A stretch of DNA of 64,000 nt from Clostridium arbusti SL206 (GCF_000246895.1 NZ_BAEV01000002.1:1-64000), one strand, 5' to 3'; counted from the first letter of the stretch, positions 7,451 through 17,681 are shown. Numbers and translations are program-made. The notes: generated by a model not told the origin, from the sequence alone.

Positions 7451-10400
7451 CTAAACTAAGCACTTTTTTTCTATGCCATTCCAATGATATCTTATGACTG
7501 ATACAATATCATCATTTTCCTCTCTCAGAAGTTCACAAATAGAAAGGTTATCTACGGTATCATAATCTCCCCAAAGTATTTGAGAATTCAAAACATAATC
7601 AAGCTTAAGATCTTTTAAAAGCTTAAACATATCCCTTATATTATTTTCATCCACACCTGCAAAAGCTTCATCCATTGCTATTATTCTTGGACAATCTTTT
7701 CTTGCATTTTCATATCTAGCATATACAGCAGAAAATAATGGAATATACATGGACATTGCCTTCTCTCCACCAGAAAATTGAAAGAATGCATTGTTAGTAA
7801 GCTCTCTTTTTCTTTCGTTTTTTTTAGTATAGAACAACTTAAATTCAAACCACTTTCTATAATCAAGCACTTCTTTAATTATGCTTTGATAATTTCTGGC
7901 TTCTCCAGTTTCCTCGTGAGAACGTATCGCTTCCCTCACTTTATCTCCAAAATGTACTGCCAATTTTTTCATATCATGGTCATTTGCTCTTCCCCCTCTT
8001 TCCATCATATCTAAAAGTTCCGTTATATCAAGCTGATCTTCTCTCTCAGCTTTTTGGGGTATCCATTTGAGACTTAAAGTTAATCCACTGGAAGTATCTC
8101 TTTCTTCCATAAGTGAATTTATCTTATCTACCCACTGTCTTGAAAGATATATTTTTGCACTTATCTTACTACTTATAGTGTTTAAAAGTACTTCTTCAAA
8201 TATTCTCCTTTCCTCTGTACTAATTAAAAGCTTTAATTCTTCTATGTCCCTATTAATGGTTTCAAGTAAACCATTAAATGCCATTTTCTTACCCTGAACT
8301 CTACAATTTATATCTATTCTTCTTCTTTTATTGATAAAATCTAAATCAATGTCTTGGCTACTTTCTTCAAAAATATGTACTATTTTTGAATTAAATTCTC
8401 TAAGTTCTCCAGAATTTTTATGATGTGCTTCAATAAGCTGTTCAGAATAATAATTTCTGTCTTTATCCTCTGACATTTGAATTGTCTGAAGCACTTCTTT
8501 TAGCATTTCTATATCCCCTTGTTCTTCAGTCTGAAATATATATTTAAGTGAAACTTCTTCTAAAAATATATTTTCTAATACTTTTAAATATCCTTGTTTT
8601 TTAATAAGCTCTTCTTTATAATTATTTAAATCTTTCTCAGCATTCTTTAGGGAAGTTTCAACTTTTCCACTTTGCTTTTGAAGTGCTGCAATTTGCATAG
8701 GATTACTATTTTTTATTGACAGACAATGATCAATTTCTTTTTCAATAGCCCCAATATCAAATGTTTTTAATGTATCCTGTAAGGCTTTTTCCTCTGTTTG
8801 TGAGTTTTTAAATTTATTTTTATTTATGGATATTTCCCTGTAAATATTATCTATATCCTCATTTAAAGTTTCAATATTTTCCTCAAGATTTTTAATATTT
8901 ATAGCAGCATTTTTAATTTCTACCTGAGTATATTTAATCTCCATAAGTTGACTTTTAAAATCCATTGCCAATTCTTCTGCTTCTTCGTAGTAGGAATATT
9001 TTTTAACAATATTTATACCTTGAGATGTTTCATATATTTTTGACTTTAACTCATTTAAAGCAGATTTTAATTTAAATACTTTATCCTTAACTTTTATTGT
9101 TTCATTTTCAAGTCTTTCAATTTCTCTTATTACTGCTGAAATTATATTTACACTTTCCTGCAAATCTTCAAAAGATGGTCTGCTACTATATTCTTCAGCC
9201 AATATTTTAATTGTATTATTTATTCTCTGAACAAGTTTTTTCAGTTCTTCAACAGCTTTCTCATTTTCTGAAATCTGTTTTTGTCTATCTTGTATAAGCT
9301 TCTCCCTATGCTTTTTTCTTGCACTAAGTCCAATATATTTTGGCTCATAAATTTGTGATGCTTTACCTCTCAATGCTCCAAAAACATAATTACCTTTTTC
9401 ATCTAATGAAAATAATTTATCCTCATCAAAGTATATACCTTGAAGAATATTGTATACTTCTTCAGGTAAAACTCCCTTAAGTTCTTCTGTATTTACCTTG
9501 CAATAATTTGATAAATTATATCTCATCATATTACCTGTTAGGAATATATATTTATCCCACTGATTTTCCTCAAAAGCTAAAGCTTTTTGTCGATTCTCAT
9601 TATTGACTATAAGTGCATCTAGTATACCCATATCATTTAATGCACTTTCAATAACCTTTCTTAGATTATCCGGTATATCTTTATCAAAATCAATTGCCTT
9701 ATATAAAGGTATAAAAGATATTCCCTGCTTTGATAACCTTTCTCTATTTTTTTCAACACCTGCTTCTCTTTCAGGCTCTATGTTCTTTTCCATTAGCAGT
9801 TCTTCAATTTCATTCTCTAAAACTTTTATTTCTTCTTTTTTCTGTTCAATATTTTTATTTGTAAATTCAAGTTCAACTTTATTTTTAGCATTTATTGAAT
9901 TGAAACTTGATGTAACTGAATTATCCAGTTCTGTAATAAGCTTATTCTCTGCAGTTCCATCTATTTCATTTATAAATTTAAAGACTTCATTTAAATTTTC
10001 CTTTGACAGCTTTAAAGTTTCATTTTTTTCTTCCCATTTAATATATTTTTCCTTAATTTCTTCCTTTACCTCTGTTAAAATCATATTACTTTTTTCAAGT
10101 TCTTCTTCTTTTAATTCTTTTTCATTAATCAATAGGTCACATTGCTGCTGATATTTATTAAAATTTTCTTCTTCACTTTCATAATCCCTTAAAAGTTTCT
10201 TAACCTCTTTGATTTTACTTATGTATTTTTGTAAACTTGATTCTAGAAATGAAAATTCATAGGTTTCTACATTATCTAAAACCTCTTTTTCAATATATTC
10301 ACCTTCACTAAAATAAAAATCCTGTGCCAGATCTTTAAGTTCCCTAAGCTTTTCTTTAGCCCTAGAAAGCAGCAAATCTCTATTATCTGATACTTCTTTC

Positions 10401-11512
10401 AGCTTCCATCCTTTGCTTTTCTCATCTTTTTTCTTATTTTCCAGCTGATTTTCCTTAATTTCTACTTCTTTTCTAAATTCCTGAATTATATTATTAATAC
10501 TGTTCAACTTTTCTTTTATTCTAAAAGCATCATTGTTTCTAAGACTATCATATTTTTCATTGGCATAACTTAGTTCATCTGAAAGCCTTATAAGTTTTGA
10601 ACCTGTATCCTTTTGTTCATGAATTAATTTTTCATGTTCTTCTTCCAAAGTTTTTATTTCTCGTTTTTTTGTTTTTACTTCCCTATTTGCTGAATCATAT
10701 TCTTTGGCCTTTTCATAAAGGCAAAATCTGTTATATTTATCATAATAGTATTTAATGCTATTTACTGCCTTAAGTGCCTTTTCTTTTTCCTCTAGGCTGT
10801 TTTGGAGTTGATCCATATTTTCCATAGATTCAGACATTGGTCTTAAATCATCTTCTGACAAAAGCTTAAGTGAATCCGTTAAAATATCATATATTCTAGT
10901 TGGTTTAAAATCCTTAGAGAGCTTAGGACTTCTTACTTGAATAAGAAGAGTTAGAAGTTCATCATAGTTCTCTACATCCTCATACCCAAAGAGTACTTCA
11001 TTTACTTTTGCCATATATTTTTGCTGTGAATCTGTAAAAAAGCTACTGGCTCCCATTTCATTTTGAAGTTGTTTTTTTGTCAAAGCCACCTTAGACTCTA
11101 GCTTTTTATAGAGAAAAATATCCTCATTCACTCTTCTTCCATCATTTATAATGAAATACCATGAATCCATAGACTTACCCCTTTGTGCTTTAACTCCCAT
11201 ACCTAATGTAAGATAAGTTTCACTATTACTTCTTTTAAATTCTAAATATAGATAAGCTGTCTTCTCCTCTGTATTTTCGTCTAATAAATAATTTTCAAGC
11301 TTACGGGAACGAGTTCCAAAGGGATCAAGTCTTTCAGGAGATTTATTTCCATCCAATAATAAGGGTATAAAGCTCTGCATAGTTACTGATTTTCCACTAC
11401 CATTTGTTCCTCTTAATAAAAGTTTTCCATCTGAAAGCTGAAATTCTTCTTCGTCATAGTACCAAAAATTTAAAAGTCCAAACTTATTTGCAATCCATCT
11501 ACTTTGTTCCAT
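7451..11512 (-). CDS. jetC: Wadjet type II SMC-like ATPase JetC
   Basis: SMC/MukB-like motor of 1353 residues matching the TIGR02680 family. The N-terminus has the expected RWIANKFGLLNFWYYDEEEF and LLLRGTNGSGKS (Walker A) near residues 30-42. A long Glu/Lys-rich coiled coil follows, interrupted near residues 600-750 by a globular hinge-like part. The C-terminal head has the signature FSGGEKAMSMYIPLFSA and Walker B PRIIAMDEAFAGVDE. In known systems JetC dimers extrude DNA loops and license JetD to cut small circular plasmids. It overlaps jetB by 14 bases, so translation is coupled. Good start: GGGGG lies 8 bases before the ATG. Confidence 0.93.
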   Translation of the reverse strand: MEQSRWIANKFGLLNFWYYDEEEFQLSDGKLLLRGTNGSGKSVTMQSFIPLLLDGNKSPERLDPFGTRSRKLENYLLDENTEEKTAYLYLEFKRSNSETYLTLGMGVKAQRGKSMDSWYFIINDGRRVNEDIFLYKKLESKVALTKKQLQNEMGASSFFTDSQQKYMAKVNEVLFGYEDVENYDELLTLLIQVRSPKLSKDFKPTRIYDILTDSLKLLSEDDLRPMSESMENMDQLQNSLEEKEKALKAVNSIKYYYDKYNRFCLYEKAKEYDSANREVKTKKREIKTLEEEHEKLIHEQKDTGSKLIRLSDELSYANEKYDSLRNNDAFRIKEKLNSINNIIQEFRKEVEIKENQLENKKKDEKSKGWKLKEVSDNRDLLLSRAKEKLRELKDLAQDFYFSEGEYIEKEVLDNVETYEFSFLESSLQKYISKIKEVKKLLRDYESEEENFNKYQQQCDLLINEKELKEEELEKSNMILTEVKEEIKEKYIKWEEKNETLKLSKENLNEVFKFINEIDGTAENKLITELDNSVTSSFNSINAKNKVELEFTNKNIEQKKEEIKVLENEIEELLMEKNIEPEREAGVEKNRERLSKQGISFIPLYKAIDFDKDIPDNLRKVIESALNDMGILDALIVNNENRQKALAFEENQWDKYIFLTGNMMRYNLSNYCKVNTEELKGVLPEEVYNILQGIYFDEDKLFSLDEKGNYVFGALRGKASQIYEPKYIGLSARKKHREKLIQDRQKQISENEKAVEELKKLVQRINNTIKILAEEYSSRPSFEDLQESVNIISAVIREIERLENETIKVKDKVFKLKSALNELKSKIYETSQGINIVKKYSYYEEAEELAMDFKSQLMEIKYTQVEIKNAAINIKNLEENIETLNEDIDNIYREISINKNKFKNSQTEEKALQDTLKTFDIGAIEKEIDHCLSIKNSNPMQIAALQKQSGKVETSLKNAEKDLNNYKEELIKKQGYLKVLENIFLEEVSLKYIFQTEEQGDIEMLKEVLQTIQMSEDKDRNYYSEQLIEAHHKNSGELREFNSKIVHIFEESSQDIDLDFINKRRRIDINCRVQGKKMAFNGLLETINRDIEELKLLISTEERRIFEEVLLNTISSKISAKIYLSRQWVDKINSLMEERDTSSGLTLSLKWIPQKAEREDQLDITELLDMMERGGRANDHDMKKLAVHFGDKVREAIRSHEETGEARNYQSIIKEVLDYRKWFEFKLFYTKKNERKRELTNNAFFQFSGGEKAMSMYIPLFSAVYARYENARKDCPRIIAMDEAFAGVDENNIRDMFKLLKDLKLDYVLNSQILWGDYDTVDNLSICELLREENDDIVSVIRYHWNGIEKKCLV

Positions 11513-12674
11513 TATTTTTTCCCCCTTTACCCTCAGCTTTTTGTTCTTTTAAATTATTATCATAATCTCTCGGATAATCCCCTACAACCTTTGCTACCAG
11601 AGGATATATATATATTTTATTATCCCTTTTATCCACCATAGAATAATTCTCCATATAATCAACTACATCAGCATATAATTTTTCTATACTGCACTCCCTA
11701 TATTCCTTAACCCAGCCATGACCTTTTGATGACTTAACTGATTTTAAAATATTCATAAATTCATCTTCACCAATTATTATAACATCATTAATTTTTCTCT
11801 TCAGCTTTCCATCTTCTATCCATTGAAATATGTTTTTATTCAAATGAAGTACCACATCACTTATACCTAGTGAAGAAGGGAAACTATTTTTTACGTTCTC
11901 ATTTTCATTTGGAACAACTATTGCGCCATTTCTATGTACATGTAAAGACCAATTTAAGTATTTCTTAAAATCATCTTCAATTCTTCCCCTAAATTTTTTT
12001 ATATAATCATAATCTTCATCTTCAGCCCCTTCATTATACACAACAGGAGATAGTAAAAGCCTTCTATAAACTCTATTTCTTCTCATAAAACCTCTTTCAC
12101 TATCTATAAGATTTTTATTATACTCCTCAAAATCTTTATAATCTTTACATTTCATTATATCAATAGAGAAATTTCTCACAAAATATTTAGAAATACCTGT
12201 ATTTTCATAAAGTGCTTCTGATTCTTCATTTTGGGCAAAATCTTTATCCTCTTCTTCATTTACTACAAATAAATTGAGCTTTATAGCAAACTTTATAACA
12301 TTTACAAGCTGCCTTCTTATTTTATATTCTGTCCAATTTATAGCTCCATTTAGACTGTTGGATGACATAAAATCCACTATATGAGATAAAAGAAATTGCT
12401 CTTCTTTATCCTTATCCTCGAGAAACATAAGTAAAAACATCAAAAACACATATTCATTTTTATCCCTAAAATCCTCAATTCCCATCCACTTTTCTGCAGT
12501 TCCTGGAAGCTTTTCAAGCTTTATAAAATCATTTCTCATCATAATATCATATCCAAGCTTTTCAGTAATAAAGCTCTTGTAATTCTTTAGACTATCTTTA
12601 ACAGAATAATACAGTTCTTTATCCCTATCTTTTAAGATAAAATAACTTTCCAACAACTTCTTTAATTCTTCCAT
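11499..12674 (-). CDS. jetB: Wadjet type II subunit JetB (DUF2398)
   Basis: 391-residue protein matching DUF2398/TIGR02678, the KITE-like accessory subunit that binds the JetA kleisin and helps JetC load on DNA. Family features include the opening ESYFILKDRDKELYYSV and the winged-helix-like C-terminal half with GWVKEYRECS. The C-terminal 20 residues are lysine/glycine rich. Its ATG overlaps the jetA stop codon (TAATG arrangement) and its end overlaps jetC, which shows a tightly coupled complex-forming operon. Confidence 0.85.
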   Translation of the reverse strand: MEELKKLLESYFILKDRDKELYYSVKDSLKNYKSFITEKLGYDIMMRNDFIKLEKLPGTAEKWMGIEDFRDKNEYVFLMFLLMFLEDKDKEEQFLLSHIVDFMSSNSLNGAINWTEYKIRRQLVNVIKFAIKLNLFVVNEEEDKDFAQNEESEALYENTGISKYFVRNFSIDIMKCKDYKDFEEYNKNLIDSERGFMRRNRVYRRLLLSPVVYNEGAEDEDYDYIKKFRGRIEDDFKKYLNWSLHVHRNGAIVVPNENENVKNSFPSSLGISDVVLHLNKNIFQWIEDGKLKRKINDVIIIGEDEFMNILKSVKSSKGHGWVKEYRECSIEKLYADVVDYMENYSMVDKRDNKIYIYPLVAKVVGDYPRDYDNNLKEQKAEGKGGKNNGTK

Positions 12675-14158
12675 TACAAATTTTGCTCCTCAAATTTTAT
12701 AATATAGTGAGGCATAGTAAAAACTCCATCTTCACATTTTACTTCTACGCTTCTTTCCACTAAATCATTTTTAATACTATACTCTTTACCAAACTCAGTC
12801 TTTGATTTTTTTAGCTTTGAATTTTTAGCTTTTGAAAGCCATCTTAATAGTACAAATCTATCCCTAGCAGTAATTTTTGGAAGTCTTTCAAAATCTATTT
12901 CATTATTCACTATAAGCCTTTTTATAACTGCTTCTTCCCTAGCTCTTTTAGCCATAATATTTTTAAGCTTTTCTTCCTTTTTCTTACTCTTATCTACTAT
13001 TGGATTTTTAATAGTTTTTTCCCGGTAATTTCTAACCCTTGGTCTTAATATTACTTCTGTAGGAATTTCATCATATATACTACTGTTTATACTCTCTGTA
13101 TCTCTAACTGGATTTGCTTTTATGTGATGCATGTTAAAAACACCGAATACAAGAGATGATAATTTATGTGCTTCACCTATACTTTCACACTTATCAAACA
13201 TATAGGCAAGCTTTCTATACTCTTCTTTTCTATTGGAACTATTTCCCCTTTTATCTGCAATCTGTGCCGCAAACCTTGTTATTCTCCTTATTATTTCATT
13301 TGTATTGTCAATTAGCTGTTCAATAAGTGGAGCCCTGTTATTGTAACTTAAAAACCATTCCTTTATACTTAAAAATCTCCCCTTATTTATGTCCTTATAT
13401 TCTTCTTCCTTAATTTCCTGAGTTGAAATACCTTTTTCATATTCATAGGTACACTGAATTAACTTTTCAATATCTTCTTCAGTAACATTTTTAAGAATTT
13501 CTTTTATGAGCAAGCTATTTATTTGTAGACCCCTTATAAAATCCCTAAGATAACTTATAAATCCCTCTTTATATAGGAGAAATTCAGTAGTCTTCATCAT
13601 TTCCTCAGATTTAGGAGAATAGAATCTACTTACATAGTCCTGATAATTTTGATTTAACGCCTTAAAGTCCCCATTTAAATTCTTCCACCAATTATAAATT
13701 TCCTTATTACTCTTTGATAAAATGTTTTTAATTTCCTCAAAATCAATTTTAAAGCGCTCCACCATACTAGCTTCAAGGGAAGCATTATTTTCTACTGTCA
13801 TGTTTTCAAGAGTTATTAACATTCTCTCTATTTCAATAGTATAGGGAGATAAGGTATACCTAAACTCCTTATTTTTAAACTGTTCTATTGACTTAACCTT
13901 AGATGAATCAGCCATAGCTAATAGGTTTTTCCAGCTAGTCAGTGCCTCCAAATCCGCCTTTAAATTGTCTATGGTATAATCACTGAAATCTTCATACTCC
14001 TTAAGTTTCAGCATTATATCTTCCTTATAGAACTCATATTTCATCTTTTCATAGCTATCATACATTATTCTAATTATAGCCCTGTATCTCCAAGTATTAT
14101 CTGTAGACAGATATCTAGTTTCATCCACCTGTTTTTTTAACTTAACATCTAATCTCAT
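12674..14158 (-). CDS. jetA: Wadjet type II kleisin subunit JetA (DUF2397)
   Basis: First gene of the Wadjet operon, about 494 residues, matching DUF2397/TIGR02677. The family opening is clear: TRYLSTDNTWRYRAIIRIMYD, then LKADLEALTSWKNLLAMADS, RYTLSPYTIEIERML. It acts as the kleisin that closes the JetC ring. I placed the start at 14158, where AGGTGATGGT precedes the ATG; an upstream in-frame ATG at 14212 lacks a site and adds non-conserved residues. With all four subunits intact and overlapping, the system looks functional. The 160 bases upstream are AT-rich with no clear regulator gene attached. Confidence 0.87.
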   Translation of the reverse strand: MRLDVKLKKQVDETRYLSTDNTWRYRAIIRIMYDSYEKMKYEFYKEDIMLKLKEYEDFSDYTIDNLKADLEALTSWKNLLAMADSSKVKSIEQFKNKEFRYTLSPYTIEIERMLITLENMTVENNASLEASMVERFKIDFEEIKNILSKSNKEIYNWWKNLNGDFKALNQNYQDYVSRFYSPKSEEMMKTTEFLLYKEGFISYLRDFIRGLQINSLLIKEILKNVTEEDIEKLIQCTYEYEKGISTQEIKEEEYKDINKGRFLSIKEWFLSYNNRAPLIEQLIDNTNEIIRRITRFAAQIADKRGNSSNRKEEYRKLAYMFDKCESIGEAHKLSSLVFGVFNMHHIKANPVRDTESINSSIYDEIPTEVILRPRVRNYREKTIKNPIVDKSKKKEEKLKNIMAKRAREEAVIKRLIVNNEIDFERLPKITARDRFVLLRWLSKAKNSKLKKSKTEFGKEYSIKNDLVERSVEVKCEDGVFTMPHYIIKFEEQNL

Positions 14159-14377
14159 ACCATCACCTAAATTATCATAATTATTAAATCTACTAATATT
14201 ATAAATCAACATACACTATTTTAATAAACAAATGTATTACAATGCGTCATTATTGTTTCAAATACTTTATGAAATCTTATGAATTTCTTCTAAACTATCT
14301 ATTTACTTATTATAATCTATATTACTACTATCTTTCTACCTATTTTATATTACTTATTATTCCTTAAAATTGAAAAT

Positions 14378-14590
14378 TCATGCAAACATAAGTTCTTTTT
14401 CAAAGTAAAAAAATCCAGTAAACCTGAAAGAATTTACTGGATTGTATGTTTCAATATATTTTATGCTATCTTCTGTTAACCATTTAGCCCGTCCTTTTTT
14501 TACTAGTTGCTTGGCTCTTTTCAAATAAGTTGATGCAATTGAATTATCTTTATTATCTATAACACAAATGTTTTTTATAATGGGTATCAT
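14378..14590 (-). CDS. Small RRXRR-like domain protein
   Basis: 70-residue protein. The core STYLKRAKQLVKKGRAKWL resembles the RRXRR-type motif (YPKRAKxLVKKGRAR) found in small clostridial proteins and at the N-terminus of IscB-like nucleases. No HNH or RuvC part follows: the frame stops after 70 codons. The ATG is fused directly to its GGGG sequence, which is poor spacing, so expression is doubtful. It lies just upstream of, and in the same direction as, the Wadjet operon. It may be a stand-alone nucleic-acid-binding protein or a remnant. Function not assigned. Confidence 0.5.
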   Translation of the reverse strand: MIPIIKNICVIDNKDNSIASTYLKRAKQLVKKGRAKWLTEDSIKYIETYNPVNSFRFTGFFYFEKELMFA

Positions 14591-14642
14591 CCCCTTGCTA
14601 TAGTATTATGATTCTTAGTTTTTTATAATGGGTGCCTTCCCC
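14571..14642. repeat. Duplicated 24-bp segment at the start of the small gene
   Basis: A 24-base segment at 14571-14594, covering the first codons of the small RRXRR-like gene, is repeated at 14619-14642 with 21 of 24 matches. The second copy has lost the ATG. The remaining 270 bases up to 14912 hold no gene that I can see, only AT-rich sequence and the upstream region of ppnP. Confidence 0.6.
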
Positions 14643-14912
14643 TGAATCATTAAATTAATTGTACCATGTAAAGGTATTCTTGGATAGCTATTTCTGCAAA
14701 TACATCTATGAATTTTTACCATATACCTATATAATTATAAAGTACTAATACTTTATCAATGAATCTGATTTCAAAGTCTATTTTATTACACCAAACTTTA
14801 GAAGTAACTATCTAGATGGATAACACTGTCATTGAAATCTTATACTCTATTAAAGTAATTAGTATTTAACTAAATAAAATTTACATTCTTATGAAAATTA
14901 GGAGGAAAACTA

Positions 14913-15227
14913 ATGAAAAACTTTGAAAATGTATCAATTGTAAAGAAAGCTAATATCTATTTTGATGGAAATGTAACAAGCAGAACAATATTATTCGCTG
15001 ATGGTGAGAGAAAAACTTTGGGAATTATGATGCCTGGAGAATACGAATTTGGAACTGGAGCAAAAGAACTAATGGAAATTACAGCAGGCATTCTTGATGT
15101 ACTTCTACCTAATAGCACTGAATGGGTAACTTTTACAGCCGGACAATCCTTTGAAGTACCAGCTAATTCTAGTTTTAAATTAGTAGTAAAAGAAGTTACT
15201 GATTACTGTTGTTCTTATGGAGAATAG
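14913..15227 (+). CDS. ppnP: Pyrimidine/purine nucleoside phosphorylase
   Basis: Small single-domain cupin of 104 residues in the DUF1255/YaiE family, which cleaves several nucleosides with phosphate to base and ribose-1-phosphate. Characteristic stretches are [24 protein letters not shown], visible as two adjoining blocks, then the GxYxFGT segment and [11 protein letters not shown], and [11 protein letters not shown]. Length fits the family (about 94-104). A clean AGGAGG precedes the ATG. Its last codons overlap the following SulP gene by 11 bases, an unusual pairing with no obvious metabolic link. Confidence 0.9.
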   Translation: MKNFENVSIVKKANIYFDGNVTSRTILFADGERKTLGIMMPGEYEFGTGAKELMEITAGILDVLLPNSTEWVTFTAGQSFEVPANSSFKLVVKEVTDYCCSYGE

Positions 15228-16737
15228 TATACACAAAATCAACTTTAAAACTGAAATACTCTCTGGACTTACAGTTGCTTTTGCTTTAATACCTGAGGCC
15301 TTAGCTTTTACCTTTGTTGCGGGAGTAGAGCCCTTAGTAGGATTATATGCTGCTTTTATAGTAGGATTTATCACATCAATTTTTGGAGGAAGACCTGGAA
15401 TGATATCAGGCGCAGCAGGATCACTGGCTGTTGTTATGGTAGAACTTGTAGCTAAAAATGGTGTAGAATATTTATTTTTAACCGTAATTTTAATGGGTAT
15501 TATTCAAATTATAATTGGATTGTTACGATTAGGTAAATTTATTAGACTTATCCCTAAACCCGTAATGTTAGGATTTGTAAACGGACTGGCTATTCTTATT
15601 TTTATAGCCCAATTAGGCCAATTTAAATTAAGAGATACAAATGGCTCATTACATTGGATGACTGGAACACATCTTTGGACTATGATTGGATTAGTACTCG
15701 TAACTATGGCTATAATTAAGCTTTTACCTAAATTAACCAAAGCAATACCAGCATCATTAGCAGCTATCATTATTGTTTATATATTAGTAAACTTTTTAGG
15801 TATAGATACAAAAATGCTTGGGGATGTAGCTAAAGTTGGTGGTGGATTTCCAGTATTTAAGCTGCCAAACGTTCCATTAAACTTGGAAACTTTGAAAATA
15901 ATATTACCTTACTCGGTAATTCTTGCGGCAGTTGGATTAATGGAATCCCTTTTGACACTGGCTCGTATAGATGAAATTACAGAAACAAGAGGACAGGAAA
16001 ACAGAGAATGCATGGGTCAAGGGCTAGCTAATATAGTCACCGGTTTCTTTGGTGGAATGGGTGGCTGTGCCATGATAGGACAAAGTATGATTAATATTAG
16101 TTCCGGTGGACGTAGAAGATTATCAGGGCTATCAACATCTATATTTTTATTAGGATTTATATTATTCGGATCTAGCCTTATAGAAAAAATTCCCTTATCA
16201 GCATTAACAGGTGTAATGTTCATGGTTGTAATTGAAACATTTGAATGGTCAAGCTTTAAAATTATGAAAAGTATACCTAAATCAGATGCTTTTATAATAG
16301 TATTAGTTTCAGCTGTTACAGTATTTACAGATTTAGCTATTGCTGTAGGTATTGGTGTTATTGTATCCTCGCTTGTCTTTGCTTGGAAAAAAGGTAAAAA
16401 TTTAAATATAGAATCTACTATTCATAAAAGTGGTTTTAAAGAGTATTATATAAGTGGGACAATATTTTTTGCTTCCTCTCGCGATTTTATAGAAGCTTTT
16501 GATATCAAAAATGATCCAGATAAAATTATTATTGACTTCAAATATGCAAGAGTTTCTGACTATTCAGCTGTAGAATCTATAAATATGCTAACGGAAAAAT
16601 ATAGAAAACCAGGTAAAAAACTTTACTTGAGGAATTTGAGTAAAGAATGTTATAAATTAATAGAAGATGCAGATGGGATAGTAGAAGTTAACATAATTGA
16701 AGAAGTAAAATATAAAATGGCAAATGATACTTTATAG
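15217..16737 (+). CDS. SulP family anion transporter with STAS domain
   Basis: Membrane carrier of 506 residues: about 10-12 hydrophobic helices (residues 10-390), then a cytoplasmic STAS domain (about 415-495) with [19 protein letters not shown]. Family marks include the early [16 protein letters not shown] and the [16 protein letters not shown] segment. It could carry sulfate, bicarbonate or another anion; the sequence does not decide. The ATG lies inside the end of ppnP with no separate ribosome binding site, so it relies on coupled translation. A decayed second copy of its C-terminal end is found at 60238-60345. Confidence 0.88.
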   Translation: MENSIHKINFKTEILSGLTVAFALIPEALAFTFVAGVEPLVGLYAAFIVGFITSIFGGRPGMISGAAGSLAVVMVELVAKNGVEYLFLTVILMGIIQIIIGLLRLGKFIRLIPKPVMLGFVNGLAILIFIAQLGQFKLRDTNGSLHWMTGTHLWTMIGLVLVTMAIIKLLPKLTKAIPASLAAIIIVYILVNFLGIDTKMLGDVAKVGGGFPVFKLPNVPLNLETLKIILPYSVILAAVGLMESLLTLARIDEITETRGQENRECMGQGLANIVTGFFGGMGGCAMIGQSMINISSGGRRRLSGLSTSIFLLGFILFGSSLIEKIPLSALTGVMFMVVIETFEWSSFKIMKSIPKSDAFIIVLVSAVTVFTDLAIAVGIGVIVSSLVFAWKKGKNLNIESTIHKSGFKEYYISGTIFFASSRDFIEAFDIKNDPDKIIIDFKYARVSDYSAVESINMLTEKYRKPGKKLYLRNLSKECYKLIEDADGIVEVNIIEEVKYKMANDTL

Positions 16738-16853
16738 CAGATAAAAGTTAACTAAAATTTAGACTTTGAGATGAAACTTTTTGTAGATATTATTTTAGAT
16801 AAAGATATAAAACTAAAATTTATATATAAAATAATTTTCAGGAGGGACTATCA

Positions 16854-17432
16854 ATGAAAAGAATATGTGTCTACTGCGGTTCCAGTTCTGGTATCCGTCC
16901 AGAATATAGTGAAATCTCTAGATTACTCGGTAAAATACTAGCTAAAAACAAAATTGAATTAGTCTATGGTGGATCAAGAATAGGACTTATGGGTGAAGTA
17001 TCAAATGAAGTTTTAAAAAATAATGGAAAAGCTATCGGTGTTATGCCTAGAGGACTTTTTACAGTGGAAACAGCCAGCGAACATTTGACTAAACTCATTG
17101 AAGTTGACACTATGCATGAAAGAAAACAAACTATGACCGATCTTTCTGATGGCTTTATAGCTCTTCCAGGGGGACTTGGCACTCTTGAAGAACTATTTGA
17201 GATGCTTAGCTGGGCTAGAATTGGTATTCATCAGAAGCCTATAGGACTATTAAATATATGTCACTTCTTTGATCCTCTTATAAATATGCTGAAAAACACC
17301 TGTAATGAGGGTTTCATGAAAGAATCAAATATGAATCTATTCTCTGTTTCGGATAATCCTTTAGAATTGATTCAAAAAATGAATGTATATGCTCCTCCAG
17401 CAATGGAAGCTAGATGGCGTAAATTGGGTTAA
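16854..17432 (+). CDS. LOG family phosphoribohydrolase (TIGR00730)
   Basis: 192-residue Rossmann-fold protein of the LOG family, which hydrolyses nucleoside 5'-monophosphates such as cytokinin riboside monophosphates, or AMP in bacterial members, to base and ribose 5-phosphate. Signature blocks are VYCGSSSG at the start, LVYGGSRIGLMG, the catalytic region MHERKQ and PGGLGTLEELFE. GGAGGG precedes the ATG. It is monocistronic and close to ppnP, so both may act in nucleotide salvage. The cellular role of bacterial LOG proteins is not well settled. Confidence 0.9.
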   Translation: MKRICVYCGSSSGIRPEYSEISRLLGKILAKNKIELVYGGSRIGLMGEVSNEVLKNNGKAIGVMPRGLFTVETASEHLTKLIEVDTMHERKQTMTDLSDGFIALPGGLGTLEELFEMLSWARIGIHQKPIGLLNICHFFDPLINMLKNTCNEGFMKESNMNLFSVSDNPLELIQKMNVYAPPAMEARWRKLG

Positions 17433-17470
17433 TAATATTTTTATAGTAACTAAAAATATTAAGATGTCAT

Positions 17471-17632
17471 AAGGCATGTGAAAATAAATAACAAGTCAAA
17501 GATGCGACGTCTATTTTGAATTATACAAGGAAACAGGTCCTGATGATAGTGGTGCTATCAGATGATTCTGCTGACGCAGTAGAATTCAAAATAGGCTAGC
17601 ATACTGACTAGTTATTTATTTGAATGTGCCTA
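17471..17632 (+). repeat. Dispersed structured repeat, copy A (divergent)
   Basis: About 162 bases in the intergenic region after the LOG gene. The left end AAGGCATGTGAAAATAAATA and the right end TATTTATTTGAATGTGCCT are imperfect inverted repeats. Inside are TTTTGAATT and AATTCAAAA arms, and a central GATAG/CTATC hairpin. It aligns along its length with copies B (46408-46567) and C (50808-50968), but is the most diverged. No coding potential. Confidence 0.85.
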
Positions 17633-17681
17633 AAGCAAAAGTTAATAAATAAATTCTAAAACCAATTTAATACACAAAACG

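Noticed and set aside
9603-10151. Long plus-strand frame inside jetC
   Set aside because: It is Ser/Phe-rich, the typical mirror of a Glu/Lys-rich coiled coil on the other strand; no start signal.
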